A program made the position numbers and the translations under genes. A model generated the notes under the pieces. It was not told the origin of the DNA, did not search any database, and was given only the letters and a program-made list of their open reading frames with translations. 64,000 nucleotides of DNA from Streptomyces olivaceoviridis. Its GTDB lineage: Bacteria > Actinomycetota > Actinomycetes > Streptomycetales > Streptomycetaceae. Positions 16,880 to 25,781 of this stretch are shown piece by piece (position 1 is the stretch's first letter; the number at the start of each line of letters is the position of its first letter). The DNA is taken from assembly GCF_014650115.1 (NCBI RefSeq), contig NZ_BMUI01000002.1:248001-312000 (forward strand), given 5' to 3'.

Positions 16880-18187
16880 TCACCCCCGCACCCCGGCACC
16901 CGCCCCCGCCGGACCTCCCTGGCGCGTGTGCGGGCGTGCCGCCAGGATCGCGACGTCGTCTTCGGCGTGCCGGACGTCCAGGCGGCTGAGGATGGTGTCC
17001 AGGACCGCGTCGAGGGCGTCCCCGGCGGCGAAGCGCAAGGCGGCCAGCCGGGCCAGGGAGCGGTCGATGTCCTCGCCGCGGCGTTCCACGAGCCCGTCGG
17101 TGAACGCCACCAGTGTCTGGCCGGGCGCCAGCCGGTGCGTGGCCGACTCGTACCCGCCGAGCCCGGTGCCCAGCGGCGGCCCTACCGGCACGGGCAGCAG
17201 GCCGGTCGCGCCGTCCTGGTCGATCAGCGCGGGCGGCAGGTGGCCGGCGCCGGCGAGCGTGACCTGGCCCCGGCCGGGGTCGACGCGGGCGAGCAGACAG
17301 GTCGCGGGCCTGCGCTCGGCCTCCGCGGAGGCGATGTCGTCCATCTGCCGCAGCACCCGGTGCGGGGGGAGGTCGGCGGAGGCGATGTAGCGCAGGGAGG
17401 AGCGGTAGGCGCTCATGTCGACGGCGGACTCCAGGCCGTGTCCCATGACGTCACCGACGACCAGCAGGGTCCGGCCGAAGTGCAGCCGGACGGTCTCGCA
17501 CCAGTCGCCGCCGACCAGGGCGCTCCGGCCCACCGGCAGATAGCGGATCGCGATGTCCAGGTTGGGGTGCGGCCGGCCGGGCTCGGCGAGCAGGGCACGC
17601 TGGAGGTCACCGGCGGTACGGCTGACCTGCTCGTGGACGCGAGCGTGCCGCAGGTGGGAGGCGGCCCGCTCGGCGAGCAGGGCGAGCACTTCGGCCTCGG
17701 CACGCCGCAGCGCTCCTTCGGGCCGCGCCCACACCAGGACGCCGTACACTTCGTCCCCGCTGGTCAGCGGGGCACACAGACCGGCGCCCCCGGTGGTGCC
17801 CGGGTACTCCAGCCAGGGGTCCGGCGCCGCACCGGCGGCCGGGACGTGCGCCTCGCGGGCCGCCGCGGCGGCCCACCGGACGTCGGGCAGCAGTCCGGCG
17901 TCCCCGGTGACCGCGGCGTAGCGGGAGGCGGTGTCCGGGGTGCGGCCCATCACGGCGGCGGCTCCCCCGGCCAGCAGCACGGCGGCCCGGGTCAGCTCGG
18001 TGCGGGTGGTGGCCGCGTCGAGGGTCGTACCGATCCCGGCCAGGGTCTCCCGCAGGTCGGCCAGCCGTGCGCCGGCCCGCGCGGGCCGCTCGGCCTCGCC
18101 CGGGCCGCCGCCCCGGCGGCGCGCCCGCTCGACGGGCAGGGGCCCGCGACGGGACCGGATCCACCGCGCCACACCCCACACCCTCAC
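16880..18187 (-). CDS. GAF and SpoIIE-type PP2C phosphatase
   Basis: The 435-residue cytoplasmic protein has a GAF-like sensory domain (about 45-185) and a PP2C/SpoIIE phosphatase domain (about 200-415). The phosphatase has the metal-binding motifs GGDWCETV, LVVGDVMGHGLESA, TLAGAGHLPPAL and FTDGLVERRGE, plus the late Asp in HAEDDVAIL. Such phosphatases act on anti-anti-sigma factors, of which Streptomyces has many. No kinase or STAS partner is adjacent. The GTG at 18187 gives the full length with only a weak ribosome binding site; the Arg-rich N-terminus makes a downstream start conceivable. Confidence 0.88.
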   Translation of the reverse strand: MRVWGVARWIRSRRGPLPVERARRRGGGPGEAERPARAGARLADLRETLAGIGTTLDAATTRTELTRAAVLLAGGAAAVMGRTPDTASRYAAVTGDAGLLPDVRWAAAAAREAHVPAAGAAPDPWLEYPGTTGGAGLCAPLTSGDEVYGVLVWARPEGALRRAEAEVLALLAERAASHLRHARVHEQVSRTAGDLQRALLAEPGRPHPNLDIAIRYLPVGRSALVGGDWCETVRLHFGRTLLVVGDVMGHGLESAVDMSAYRSSLRYIASADLPPHRVLRQMDDIASAEAERRPATCLLARVDPGRGQVTLAGAGHLPPALIDQDGATGLLPVPVGPPLGTGLGGYESATHRLAPGQTLVAFTDGLVERRGEDIDRSLARLAALRFAAGDALDAVLDTILSRLDVRHAEDDVAILAARPHTRQGGPAGAGAGVRG

Positions 18188-18200
18188 AGGATCTCAAAAC

Positions 18201-18232
18201 GGGGCGGCCGGGGCACCAGCCCCGGCCGCCCC
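18201..18232 (-). terminator. Hairpin terminator after msrB
   Basis: A perfect 14-bp GC-rich stem (18201-18214 with 18219-18232, 4-base loop) is followed on the minus strand by GTTTTG. It sits between the end of msrB and the start of the phosphatase gene. Confidence 0.75.
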
Positions 18233-18251
18233 GGCGGTCCCGCGCGGGGGC

Positions 18252-18659
18252 TCAGCCCTCCTGGGGCTCCAGCCGCAGGGAGATGGAGTTGATGCAGTAC
18301 CGCTGGTCGGTGGGGGTCGGGTACCCCTCACCCTCGAAGACGTGCCCGAGGTGGGAGCCGCAGCGGGCGCACCGCACCTCGGTGCGGACCATGCCGTACG
18401 AGCGGTCCGCGACCAGTTCCACGGCGTCGGTGTCCTTCGGGTCGTAGAAGGACGGCCAGCCGCAGTGCGACTCGAACTTGGTGTCGGAGGTGAACAGCTC
18501 GGCGCCACAGGCCCGACAGGAGTAGACGCCCTTGGTCTTGGTGTCGGTGTACTCACCGGTGAAGGCCGGCTCGGTGGCGGCCTGGCGCAGTACGGCGTAC
18601 TCGGCGGAGGTCAGCTCCGCGCGCCACTGCTCGTCCGGCTTCTCGACGTCGTACGACAT
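18252..18659 (-). CDS. msrB: Peptide-methionine (R)-S-oxide reductase
   Basis: The product has 135 residues. It contains the MsrB motifs YSCRACGAELF and VRCARCGSHLGHVF (two CxxC pairs binding structural zinc), CGWPSFYD and the catalytic Cys in QRYCINSISLRL. It reduces the R epimer of methionine sulfoxide in proteins and is cytoplasmic, with thioredoxin as the likely reductant. It starts 15 bases after murC and is probably co-transcribed. A terminator follows. Confidence 0.96.
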   Translation of the reverse strand: MSYDVEKPDEQWRAELTSAEYAVLRQAATEPAFTGEYTDTKTKGVYSCRACGAELFTSDTKFESHCGWPSFYDPKDTDAVELVADRSYGMVRTEVRCARCGSHLGHVFEGEGYPTPTDQRYCINSISLRLEPQEG

Positions 18660-18674
18660 CAGTTCTCAGCCCCT

Positions 18675-20066
18675 TTACTGCGACAGGCGTTCCAGGATCA
18701 GCGGGCCCAGGTCGGTCACGTCGCCCGCGCCCATGGTGAGAACGAGATCACCGGGCTTCGCCATTCCCGCGACCACCGCGGGGATCTCCGCCTTGTCGGA
18801 CACGGCCGTGACGTCGGCGCCGGCCACGCGCGCGGCCTCGATGATCAGCTCGCTGGTGACACCGGGGATCGGGTCCTCGCGGGCCGGGTAGATGTCGAGG
18901 ACCAGCGAGGCGTCGGCGAGGGCCAGCGCCTGCCCCATCTCCTTGCCCAGTTCCTGGGTGCGGGAGAAGAGGTGCGGCTGGAAGACGACGAGGATGCGGG
19001 CGTCACCGGCGGCGGCGCGCATGGCCTCCAGGTCGGCCGTCATCTCGGTCGGGTGGTGGGCGTAGGAGTCGATCACCTGGACGCCGGCCGCCTCGCCCTT
19101 GAGCTGGAGGCGCCGCTTGACGCCGGTGTAGGCGGCGAGCGCGGGCGCCAGCTCGGCGGCCGGGATGCCGAGGGCGGCGCCGGCGGCGAGTGCGGCGACC
19201 GCGTTCAGGGCGTAGTGCCGGCCCGGCACGGACACCTCGAAGGTCAGCTCCTGCCCGTCCAGCACCGCGGTGACCTGGCTCTTCAGCCCCTGCGGGACCA
19301 CCGCCAGGACGCGGACGTCGGCGTCGGCCGCCTCGCCGTAGGTCACGATCCGCACGTCGCGGCCCCGCACGCGCCGGGTCAGCTCGCGGGCGCCCTCGTG
19401 GTCGGCGGAGACGACCAGCGTGCCGCCCTCGGTGATCCGGTCCACGAACGTCTCGAAGGACTCGTAGATCTCGTCGATCGAGGCGTAGTTGGCGTGGTGG
19501 TCCAGCTCGACGTTGAGGACGATGGCGACCTCGGGCGCGTACTTGTGGAAGCTGCGGTCCGACTCGTCGGCCTCGGCGACGAAGATGTCGCCGTCGCCGT
19601 GCAGCGCGTTGGAGCCGGGCGCGTCCAGGTCGCCGCCGATGGCGTACGACGGCTCCAGGCCCAGCTCGGTGAGCGAGACCGCCAGCATGGAGGTGGTGGT
19701 GGTCTTGCCGTGCGTGCCCGCCACGGCGATCGGCCGCAGCCCCTCCATCAGCGCGGCCAGCGCGTCGGAGCGGTGCACCACCGGGATGCCCAGCTCGGCG
19801 GCGCGGGCCAGCTCGGGGTTGTCCTTCCGGATCGCCGACGACACGACGACACAGCTGGCGTCGTCGGCGAGGTGCTCGGCGGCGTGCCCGATGTGCACGG
19901 TCGCGCCCAGCGCCCGCAGCGCCTCGGCGGTCGCCGACTCCTTGGCGTCGCTGCCGGCCACCTCGGCCCCGCGCTGGGCCAGGATCTTGGCGATCCCCGA
20001 CATCCCGGCGCCGCCGATGCCGATGAAGTGCGGTCGGTCCATGGCGTCAGGAAGGCCGGGTGCCAT
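18675..20066 (-). CDS. murC: UDP-N-acetylmuramate--L-alanine ligase
   Basis: This 463-residue Mur ligase has an N-terminal UDP-binding domain with HFIGIGGAGMSGIA (about 13-26), a central ATP-binding P-loop AGTHGKTTTT, EADESD and LDHHANY, and a C-terminal domain with DSYAHHPTEM and FQPHLFSRT. It adds the first alanine to UDP-MurNAc in peptidoglycan synthesis. It lies apart from the mur/fts cluster, as is usual in Streptomyces. It heads a murC-msrB operon. Confidence 0.97.
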   Translation of the reverse strand: MAPGLPDAMDRPHFIGIGGAGMSGIAKILAQRGAEVAGSDAKESATAEALRALGATVHIGHAAEHLADDASCVVVSSAIRKDNPELARAAELGIPVVHRSDALAALMEGLRPIAVAGTHGKTTTTSMLAVSLTELGLEPSYAIGGDLDAPGSNALHGDGDIFVAEADESDRSFHKYAPEVAIVLNVELDHHANYASIDEIYESFETFVDRITEGGTLVVSADHEGARELTRRVRGRDVRIVTYGEAADADVRVLAVVPQGLKSQVTAVLDGQELTFEVSVPGRHYALNAVAALAAGAALGIPAAELAPALAAYTGVKRRLQLKGEAAGVQVIDSYAHHPTEMTADLEAMRAAAGDARILVVFQPHLFSRTQELGKEMGQALALADASLVLDIYPAREDPIPGVTSELIIEAARVAGADVTAVSDKAEIPAVVAGMAKPGDLVLTMGAGDVTDLGPLILERLSQ

Positions 20067-20202
20067 GCGTTTCTCCCCAGAGACGGTACGGGCTAGAGCA
20101 GGGCTAGCCTATGCGCTCGGGCACCGGGCGCCTCGCGCGCACCCGCGCCCCGCGGACGCGCCGCGACCCGAACGGCGCTCACCGGCCGGCCCGGCGCAGC
20201 GG

Positions 20203-20676
20203 CTACGCCTTGCTGTGCGAGAACAGCTTCAGCACCGGCACGCCCACCTTGTGCCGGGCCCGGGAGGCCCAGTCCCGGTGGAAGAACTCCTCCACGTAGT
20301 GCGGGTCCGTCAGCACGATCACCTCGTCGGCGCCCACCTCGGCCACCAGCGACCTCAGCGCGTCCAACGGGTGGTCCTCGACCAGCCGCCCCTCCGCCCG
20401 GCTCCCCGCGGAGCGCAGCGCCTGGAGCGACACGTCGAGGGCCTGCTGCCCCACGCTCCGGGCCTCCTGCCCCTCGGGCGTCTCCCCTTCCCGCACCGCC
20501 TCGTCGAGTTCGCCGAGCGCGATGTCGTCGATGGCCCGCAGCAGCCGGTCCGCCTGCTCGCCGCGCGGCTGGAGCAGGACGTGGAAGGAGACGGGCTCGT
20601 CCCCGTGCAAGGTGGTGACGAACTCCACGTCGGCGGACGTCAGGGCCTTCTCGATCATCAGAACGCTTGTGAACAC
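20203..20676 (-). CDS. Conserved protein of unknown function (stress-protein-like fold)
   Basis: This 157-residue cytoplasmic protein has an N-terminal beta strand, a long helical middle (ALGELDEAVREGETPEGQEA and following) and a C-terminal segment ADEVIVLTDPHYVEEFFHRDW ending in GVPVLKLFSHSKA. The last strands resemble a universal-stress-protein Rossmann half. Homologues in Streptomyces are often labelled indole-3-glycerol phosphate synthase, but I see none of that enzyme's barrel motifs and would not use the name. The GTG at 20676 has GAGGAGAGAG a little upstream. Confidence 0.7.
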   Translation of the reverse strand: MFTSVLMIEKALTSADVEFVTTLHGDEPVSFHVLLQPRGEQADRLLRAIDDIALGELDEAVREGETPEGQEARSVGQQALDVSLQALRSAGSRAEGRLVEDHPLDALRSLVAEVGADEVIVLTDPHYVEEFFHRDWASRARHKVGVPVLKLFSHSKA

Positions 20677-20840
20677 CAGGCGCCTCTCTCCTCGGAGGGC
20701 CCGGCAGGGCCCGTGCGGAAACCATCCTTCCCCGTGATCGCACGGGTGCTGCCGGTCCAAGTCTGCCCGCCGGAAGCTAACCGGAACGATCAATTCCGCC
20801 GATATCAGGACTGACAGTGACGTCAGCACCAACGGTGGCG

Positions 20841-21779
20841 TCAGGACCGACAGTAACGACCGAACAGAAATCCGTCCTGCTCCAGCAGGGACGCGAGTCC
20901 GAACCGGTGCGGAACGGCCACCGACGGCCCCCCGGCGATCCGCTGCGCGTTCCCCGCGGTGAGCGTCGGCGAGAGGGTCAGGCACAGCTCGTCCAGCGCC
21001 TCCGCGGCGATCAGCTGGCCGAGCAGCCGGGGCCCGCCCTCGGTGAGCAGCCGGGTGTGGCCGAGGCCGGCCAGGGCCTGGACCGCGCGGGCGGGCTCGA
21101 CGCCCATGCCCTCGCCGGCGATCACCACCTGGGCGCCGGCCCGCTCGGCGGCGGCGATCCGGTCGGGGGCGGCCGCGGCGCCGGTGAGGATCAGCGTCGG
21201 CACCAGGGGCGAGGTGAACAGCGGCAGCGTGAAGTCCAGCTCCAGGCTCGCGGTGACGATCGCGATCGCCGGGACCGGGGTCTGTCCGGCGGCGGCGCGG
21301 GCCCCGGCGAACTCGTCCCGCACCCGGGCGGGCCGGTACCCCTCCTGGCGTACCGTCTCCGCACCGACCACGACGACGTCCGCGAGCGCCCGCAGGGTGC
21401 CGAAGATCCGCATGTCGGTGGCGCTGGAGATGGGCTGCGAGCGGCCCTCGTGCTGGGCGGCGCCGTCGAGCGAGGAGACCATGTTGGCCCGCAGCCACGG
21501 CCGCGGGGCGCCCGGCGCGGGCTCCGGGTAGGCGTACGCGGCGGCCAGCTCGGCGAGGCTCCACTCCCGGTCCACGACCGCGGCGGCCCCGACGGGCCCC
21601 CCGACGGGCGGGCGGACCACGCCACCTGCCGGGCCGGCTCCGGCGGCACCACGCGCCCCGGCCGCACCGTCCTGACCTGCCGGGCCCACCTCCCCCTCGG
21701 GGCTGCGCCCGAGGGTCCGAGCACCCCCTGCGGGGGCCTGGGCTGCTGTTTCTTCGGTCACAGGGAACAGGCGTCGCAT
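20841..21779 (-). CDS. Pyrimidine reductase / RibD C-terminal domain protein
   Basis: The 312-residue product starts with a low-complexity Gly/Ala region (about 10-70), then a DHFR-like reductase fold of the RibD C-terminal family. PWLRANMVSSLDGAA (about 94-108) is the substrate/NADPH loop, followed by DVVVVGAETVRQEGY, LLTEGGPRLLGQL and ELCLTLSPTL. RibD-C enzymes reduce the ribosyl side chain in riboflavin synthesis, but stand-alone members have varied or unknown substrates. The ATG at 21779 lacks an obvious ribosome binding site; a GTG eight codons in is an alternative. It is divergent from zapE. Confidence 0.8.
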   Translation of the reverse strand: MRRLFPVTEETAAQAPAGGARTLGRSPEGEVGPAGQDGAAGARGAAGAGPAGGVVRPPVGGPVGAAAVVDREWSLAELAAAYAYPEPAPGAPRPWLRANMVSSLDGAAQHEGRSQPISSATDMRIFGTLRALADVVVVGAETVRQEGYRPARVRDEFAGARAAAGQTPVPAIAIVTASLELDFTLPLFTSPLVPTLILTGAAAAPDRIAAAERAGAQVVIAGEGMGVEPARAVQALAGLGHTRLLTEGGPRLLGQLIAAEALDELCLTLSPTLTAGNAQRIAGGPSVAVPHRFGLASLLEQDGFLFGRYCRS

Positions 21780-21816
21780 GCCGTGCAGTGTGACACGGCG
21801 CTTAGCATGGAGAACT

Positions 21817-22920
21817 GTGTCGTCCTCCACCGCCGCCCCCGGTTCCAGCCCGCTGCCGGAAGCCGGCCCCCTGTCCCTGTGCGCCCGTGAGCCGCACGTG
21901 CCCGCGGAGCGGCTGGTCGCCGAGATGGTGCCGCCGCCGCGCTTCGACTCGGTCCGCTTCGCCACGTACATCCCGGACCCGAACCAGCCCAGCCAGACCG
22001 AGGCCGTCCGGGTCCTGGAGGGCTTCGCGGCCGGGCTCGGCGGGGCGCACGCCTCCGGCGCCGGCCGGCGCGGCCTCTTCGGCTTCGGCCGGGCCAAGGC
22101 GCCCAAGACCCCGGCCGGCCCGCGCGGGGTGTACCTGGACGGCGGTTACGGCGTCGGCAAGACCCACCTGCTCGCCTCCCTGTGGCACGCGACCCCGGCC
22201 GACCCGTCCCGCAAGGCGTTCGGCACCTTCGTGGAGCTGACCAACCTGGTCGGCGCGCTCGGCTTCCAGCAGACGGTACGGACGCTCTCCGAGCACAGGC
22301 TGCTGTGCATCGACGAGTTCGAGCTGGACGACCCCGGCGACACGGTCCTGGTGTCGACGCTGCTCGGCAAGCTGGTCGAGGCGGGCGTGGCGCTCGCCGC
22401 CACCTCCAACACGCTGCCCGGCAAGCTGGGCGAGGGGCGGTTCGCCGCCGCCGACTTCCTGCGCGAGATCCAGGGCCTGTCGGCCCGCTTCCGCACCCTG
22501 CGCATCGACGGCGAGGACTACCGGCACCGCGGCCTGCCCGAGGCCCCGGCACCCTTCTCGGACGAGGACGTCATGAAGACGGCGTTCGCCACCGAGGGCG
22601 CCTCGCTGGACGACTTCGCGGGTCTGCTGGAGCACCTGGCGAAGGTGCACCCGAGCCGGTACGGCGCACTCACCGACGGGGTGCGGGCGGTGTGCCTGAC
22701 CGGGGTGAAGCCGGTGCCGGACCAGTCGACGGCGCTGCGCCTGGTGGTGCTCGCGGACCGGCTCTACGACCGCGAGGTCCCGGTGCTGGCCTCGGGGCTG
22801 CCGTTCGACCGGCTGTTCAGCGAGGAGATGCTGAACGGCGGCTACCGCAAGAAGTACTTCCGCGCGATATCCCGGCTCACCGCGCTGGCACGGGACGCGA
22901 AGGGACTGGTCGGCGCCTAG
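21817..22920 (+). CDS. zapE: Cell division protein ZapE (AFG1-like ATPase)
   Basis: This 367-residue AAA-type ATPase has Walker A DGGYGVGKTHLLAS (about 108-121), Walker B LLCIDEFELDDPGDT, sensor region AATSNTLPGKLGEGRF and the C-terminal GLPFDRLFSEEMLNGGYRKKYFRAISRL. ZapE/AFG1 proteins are linked to division under stress or to membrane-protein quality control. The GTG at 21817 has GGAG a few bases upstream; an earlier ATG would place the start inside the opposite gene's N-terminus. Divergent from the reductase by 37 bases. Confidence 0.9.
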   Translation: MSSSTAAPGSSPLPEAGPLSLCAREPHVPAERLVAEMVPPPRFDSVRFATYIPDPNQPSQTEAVRVLEGFAAGLGGAHASGAGRRGLFGFGRAKAPKTPAGPRGVYLDGGYGVGKTHLLASLWHATPADPSRKAFGTFVELTNLVGALGFQQTVRTLSEHRLLCIDEFELDDPGDTVLVSTLLGKLVEAGVALAATSNTLPGKLGEGRFAAADFLREIQGLSARFRTLRIDGEDYRHRGLPEAPAPFSDEDVMKTAFATEGASLDDFAGLLEHLAKVHPSRYGALTDGVRAVCLTGVKPVPDQSTALRLVVLADRLYDREVPVLASGLPFDRLFSEEMLNGGYRKKYFRAISRLTALARDAKGLVGA

Positions 22921-23027
22921 CCGCCCCCTCCCCGGCCGTCCCATAGTCGATCAAACCCTGCGGGTCAAGGGCGGGTTCACGCCACACCACCCGCACTTTT
23001 CACGCTCTCTTGCGCGCTTAACGCGCA

Positions 23028-23059
23028 GTTAACCCTGCAAAGGACTTTGCAGGGTTAAC
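23028..23059. promoter_or_regulatory. Perfect 15-bp inverted repeat
   Basis: GTTAACCCTGCAAAG (23028-23042), two bases, and its exact complement (23045-23059) lie about 70 bases upstream of the small secreted protein gene. The arms are AT-richer than the surroundings and there is no T-run after them, so a protein-binding site is at least as likely as a zapE terminator. Confidence 0.7.
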
Positions 23060-23061
23060 GT

Positions 23062-23106
23062 GTTTCTTGACCATCCATTGACCAACCTTTGGTCTGGACA
23101 AGAAAC
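23062..23106. promoter_or_regulatory. Second inverted repeat with a DasR-like core
   Basis: GTTTCTTG (23062-23069) pairs with CAAGAAAC (23099-23106). Within the right side TGGTCTGGACAA (23090-23101) matches the DasR site core TGGTCTAGACCA at 10 of 12 positions. It lies 24-70 bases before the start codon of the secreted protein. The DasR reading is a guess from resemblance. Confidence 0.35.
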
Positions 23107-23129
23107 GTGAACGCGGCGGAGGGGGGCTC

Positions 23130-23528
23130 ATGTTCCGAGGTACGACCGTTCGGACGCTGCTCACCCTCCTCGGCGTGACGCTGCTCGCCTTCCAGTTCTT
23201 CACTCCCGCGGGATCCTTCGCACCCGCGCACACATTCAGTCAGGTGCTGGCCAAGGCCGAGACCGGAACCATCCCCTCCGCACTGCCGGTGCGCGAAGGG
23301 GCGGCGGACAAGGTCCGCGCCCCCGGCTGCCCAGGTGACCCCGCGGGCATCCCGCACGTCCGCGACCGGCAGCGCGGCCCGGCCTCCGGCTGCGCGCAGG
23401 AGCGCGCCCTCATATCCGGCCGGATGGCCGAAACGGGCCCGTCGGAGCCCTCCGGCGGACCGCACCACCCCACCCCGAGAGCCTCCAGAACCCACACTCC
23501 GGCAGCGCTCCAGGTCTTCCGCTGCTGA
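23130..23528 (+). CDS. Small secreted protein of unknown function
   Basis: This 132-residue protein has a convincing signal peptide: MFRGTTVR, the hydrophobic core TLLTLLGVTLLAFQFF and a cleavage region near ASFAP/GSFAP. The mature part is Pro/Ser/His/Arg-rich with three or four cysteines and looks disordered. GGAGGGGGG precedes the ATG. It lies upstream of, and in line with, the carbonic anhydrase gene after an 83-base gap. I do not recognise a family; the upstream inverted repeats suggest specific control. Confidence 0.6.
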   Translation: MFRGTTVRTLLTLLGVTLLAFQFFTPAGSFAPAHTFSQVLAKAETGTIPSALPVREGAADKVRAPGCPGDPAGIPHVRDRQRGPASGCAQERALISGRMAETGPSEPSGGPHHPTPRASRTHTPAALQVFRC

Positions 23529-23611
23529 CGGACGGGCAGCTCTCTCCCCCACACACAACCGTCGTTCAAGTCCGACGCGCCAGGCAGGCGCGCCAGGAGG
23601 AACCCACACAC

Positions 23612-24190
23612 ATGCAGCCCCTCATCGACAACGCCCGTACCTTCGGACAGCGCCCTGAGGAGTTCGCCAAACTCGCCGAAGGCCAGTCCCCGCAGGTGCT
23701 GTTCATCACCTGCTCCGACTCCCGGGTCGTCCCGGCCCTGATCACGGGCGCCCGCCCCGGCGAGCTGTTCGAGCTGCGCACCGCGGGCAACATCGTCCCG
23801 CCCCACGCCTCCGAGCACCCCACCAGCGAGGCGGCCACCATCGAGTACGCCGTGGAGGTGCTCGGCGTCCGCGACATCGTGGTCTGCGGCCACTCGCACT
23901 GCGGCGCCGTCGGCGCGCTGGTGCGCGGTGACGACCTGACCGCCGTACCGGCCGTGCGTGACTGGCTGGCGTCCGCCACCCCGCGCCCGGCCGGCGCGGC
24001 AGAGGACCCGGAGGTCGCCGAGGGCGTGCAGAGCCACGTGCTGACCCAGCTGCTGCGACTGCGCTCGTACCCCTGCGTGGAGCGCAGGCTGAAGGAGGAT
24101 CAGCTGGCCCTGCACGCCTGGTACTACGAGGTGCACACCGGCGCCGTACGGACGCACCGCCCGCAGACCGACACCTTCGAGGCCCTGTGA
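23612..24190 (+). CDS. Beta-class carbonic anhydrase
   Basis: The product has 192 residues. Zinc ligands and catalytic residues are visible in FITCSDSRVV (Cys34, Asp36, Arg38) and CGHSHCGAVGAL (His94, Cys97). The enzyme interconverts carbon dioxide and bicarbonate in the cytoplasm. Its stop overlaps the GTG of the SulP gene by four bases, so enzyme and transporter are made together; this points to bicarbonate as the SulP substrate. GGAGG lies upstream of the ATG. Confidence 0.95.
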   Translation: MQPLIDNARTFGQRPEEFAKLAEGQSPQVLFITCSDSRVVPALITGARPGELFELRTAGNIVPPHASEHPTSEAATIEYAVEVLGVRDIVVCGHSHCGAVGALVRGDDLTAVPAVRDWLASATPRPAGAAEDPEVAEGVQSHVLTQLLRLRSYPCVERRLKEDQLALHAWYYEVHTGAVRTHRPQTDTFEAL

Positions 24191-25677
24191 GCGCGCCCAT
24201 GACCGACAACCGCACCCTCATATCCCGTTTCCCCTACCTCAAGCAGGACTTCGCCGCCTCCCTGGTGGTCTTCCTGGTCGCGCTGCCGCTGTGCGTGGGC
24301 GTGGCCGTCGCCTCCGGGGTGCCGGCCGAACTCGGCCTGGTCACCGGCATCGTGGGCGGCATCGTCACCGGGCTGATGCGCGGCAGCAGTCTCCAGGTGT
24401 CGGGACCGGCGGCCGGCATGACCGTGCTCGTCTTCGAGGCGGTCAAGGAGTTCGGGCTGCCGGTGCTCGGCGTGATCGTGCTCATGGCCGGAGTGCTCCA
24501 GGTGGCCATGGGCCTGCTGCGGCTGGGCCGTTACTTCCGCGCCATCTCCGTCTCCGTCGTCGAGGGCATGCTGGCCGGAATCGGCCTGGTGATCATCGCC
24601 GGGCAGCTGTACCCGGCGCTGGCGGCGAAGGCCCCCGACTCCGGGCTGGGCAAGATCGCCGGGGTGCCCGGCGCGTTCCTGGACGCCCTCGGCGACACCG
24701 GCGCCCTCGCCTCGCTCGCGGTGGCCGCGGGCACGGTCGCGGTGCTGCTGCTGTGGAAGCACACCCCGGCGAGGGTGCGGGCGGTGCCCGGCCCGCTCGC
24801 CGCGGTCGGGCTCGCCACGCTGGCCGCGTTCGCGCTGGACCTGCCGGTGGCCACCGTGGAGGTGCGGGGTCTGCTCGGCTCGGTCCAGCCCCCGCCGCTG
24901 AGCGCCTTCGGCGAGCTGGCCGGCGTGGGGCTGCTGGGCACGGTCGTCGCCTTCACCCTGATCGCCTCCGCCGAGTCGCTGTTCAGCGCGGCGGCCGTGG
25001 ACCGGCTGCACTCCGGTCCGCGCACCCAGTACAACAAGGAGCTCGTCGCCCAGGGCGCCGGCAACGTGGTGTGCGGGGTGCTCGGCGCGCTGCCGATGAC
25101 CGCGGTGATCGTGCGCAGCGCGGCCAATGTGCAGGCCGGTGCCCGCACGAAGGCCTCCCGGGTCATGCACGGCGTCTGGCTGCTGCTGTTCGCGGCGCTG
25201 CTGCCCGACGTGCTGGCCTACATCCCCATCCCGGCCCTCGCGGGCATCCTGATCCACGCGGGCGCCAAGCTGGTCCCGCTCCGGGCCCTGACCGTGCTGT
25301 GGCGCGAGCATCGCGGGGAGGCGCTGGTCCTCGCCACCACGGCCGTCTCCATCGTGGCGGTCAGCATGTTCGAGGGCGTGCTCATCGGCCTCGCGCTGGC
25401 GGTGGTGAAGACCGCCTGGGAGGCCTCGCACGTCAAGCTGGAGATCGTGGACAAGGGCGCGGGACCGATCGAGGCGCACTTGTCCGGGAACGCGACCTTC
25501 CTGCGGCTGCCGAAGATCCTCGACAGCCTGGAAGCGCTGCCCCAGGACCGCCCGGTCCGGCTCGACCTGTCCGGGCTGCACCATCTGGACCACGCCTGCC
25601 GTACGGCCCTGGAGAACTGGGCCGCGCGGCACAGCGCGGCGGGCACGGAGCCGGTGAAGCTGGTCACGGCCGCCTGA
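24187..25677 (+). CDS. SulP family anion transporter (probable bicarbonate transporter)
   Basis: This 496-residue membrane protein has about ten to twelve hydrophobic segments beginning FAASLVVFLVALPLCVGVAVASGVPAELG. It has the SulP phrase LQVSGPAAGMTVLV and a C-terminal STAS domain (about 415-490) containing VRLDLSGLHHLDHACRTALENW. SulP proteins carry sulfate or bicarbonate; translational coupling to carbonic anhydrase favours bicarbonate. A strong hairpin follows the gene. Confidence 0.92.
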   Translation: MSAPMTDNRTLISRFPYLKQDFAASLVVFLVALPLCVGVAVASGVPAELGLVTGIVGGIVTGLMRGSSLQVSGPAAGMTVLVFEAVKEFGLPVLGVIVLMAGVLQVAMGLLRLGRYFRAISVSVVEGMLAGIGLVIIAGQLYPALAAKAPDSGLGKIAGVPGAFLDALGDTGALASLAVAAGTVAVLLLWKHTPARVRAVPGPLAAVGLATLAAFALDLPVATVEVRGLLGSVQPPPLSAFGELAGVGLLGTVVAFTLIASAESLFSAAAVDRLHSGPRTQYNKELVAQGAGNVVCGVLGALPMTAVIVRSAANVQAGARTKASRVMHGVWLLLFAALLPDVLAYIPIPALAGILIHAGAKLVPLRALTVLWREHRGEALVLATTAVSIVAVSMFEGVLIGLALAVVKTAWEASHVKLEIVDKGAGPIEAHLSGNATFLRLPKILDSLEALPQDRPVRLDLSGLHHLDHACRTALENWAARHSAAGTEPVKLVTAA

Positions 25678-25683
25678 CGGCCC

Positions 25684-25733
25684 GCCCGTGGGGCCGGGGC
25701 GCCGGGACCTCTCGGCATCCCGGCCCCACGGGC
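25684..25733 (+). terminator. Hairpin terminator of the carbonic anhydrase-sulP operon
   Basis: A perfect 15-bp stem (25684-25698 with 25719-25733) begins a few bases after the sulP stop and is closed by a 20-base loop. No T-tract follows, as is usual in this genus. Confidence 0.7.
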
Positions 25734-25781
25734 CTATCGTGGCAACAGCAGACAAACCGGCCTCTGGATGAGGAGGTCACC

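Noticed and set aside
20203..20676. Annotation as indole-3-glycerol phosphate synthase
   Set aside because: The length (157 residues) and sequence lack the TrpC barrel motifs; the common label appears to be a propagated error.
24124..25755. Long leftward frame opposite the SulP transporter
   Set aside because: Arg/Gly/His/Gln-rich mirror of the sulP codons with no membrane segments or motifs; the plus-strand protein is unmistakable.
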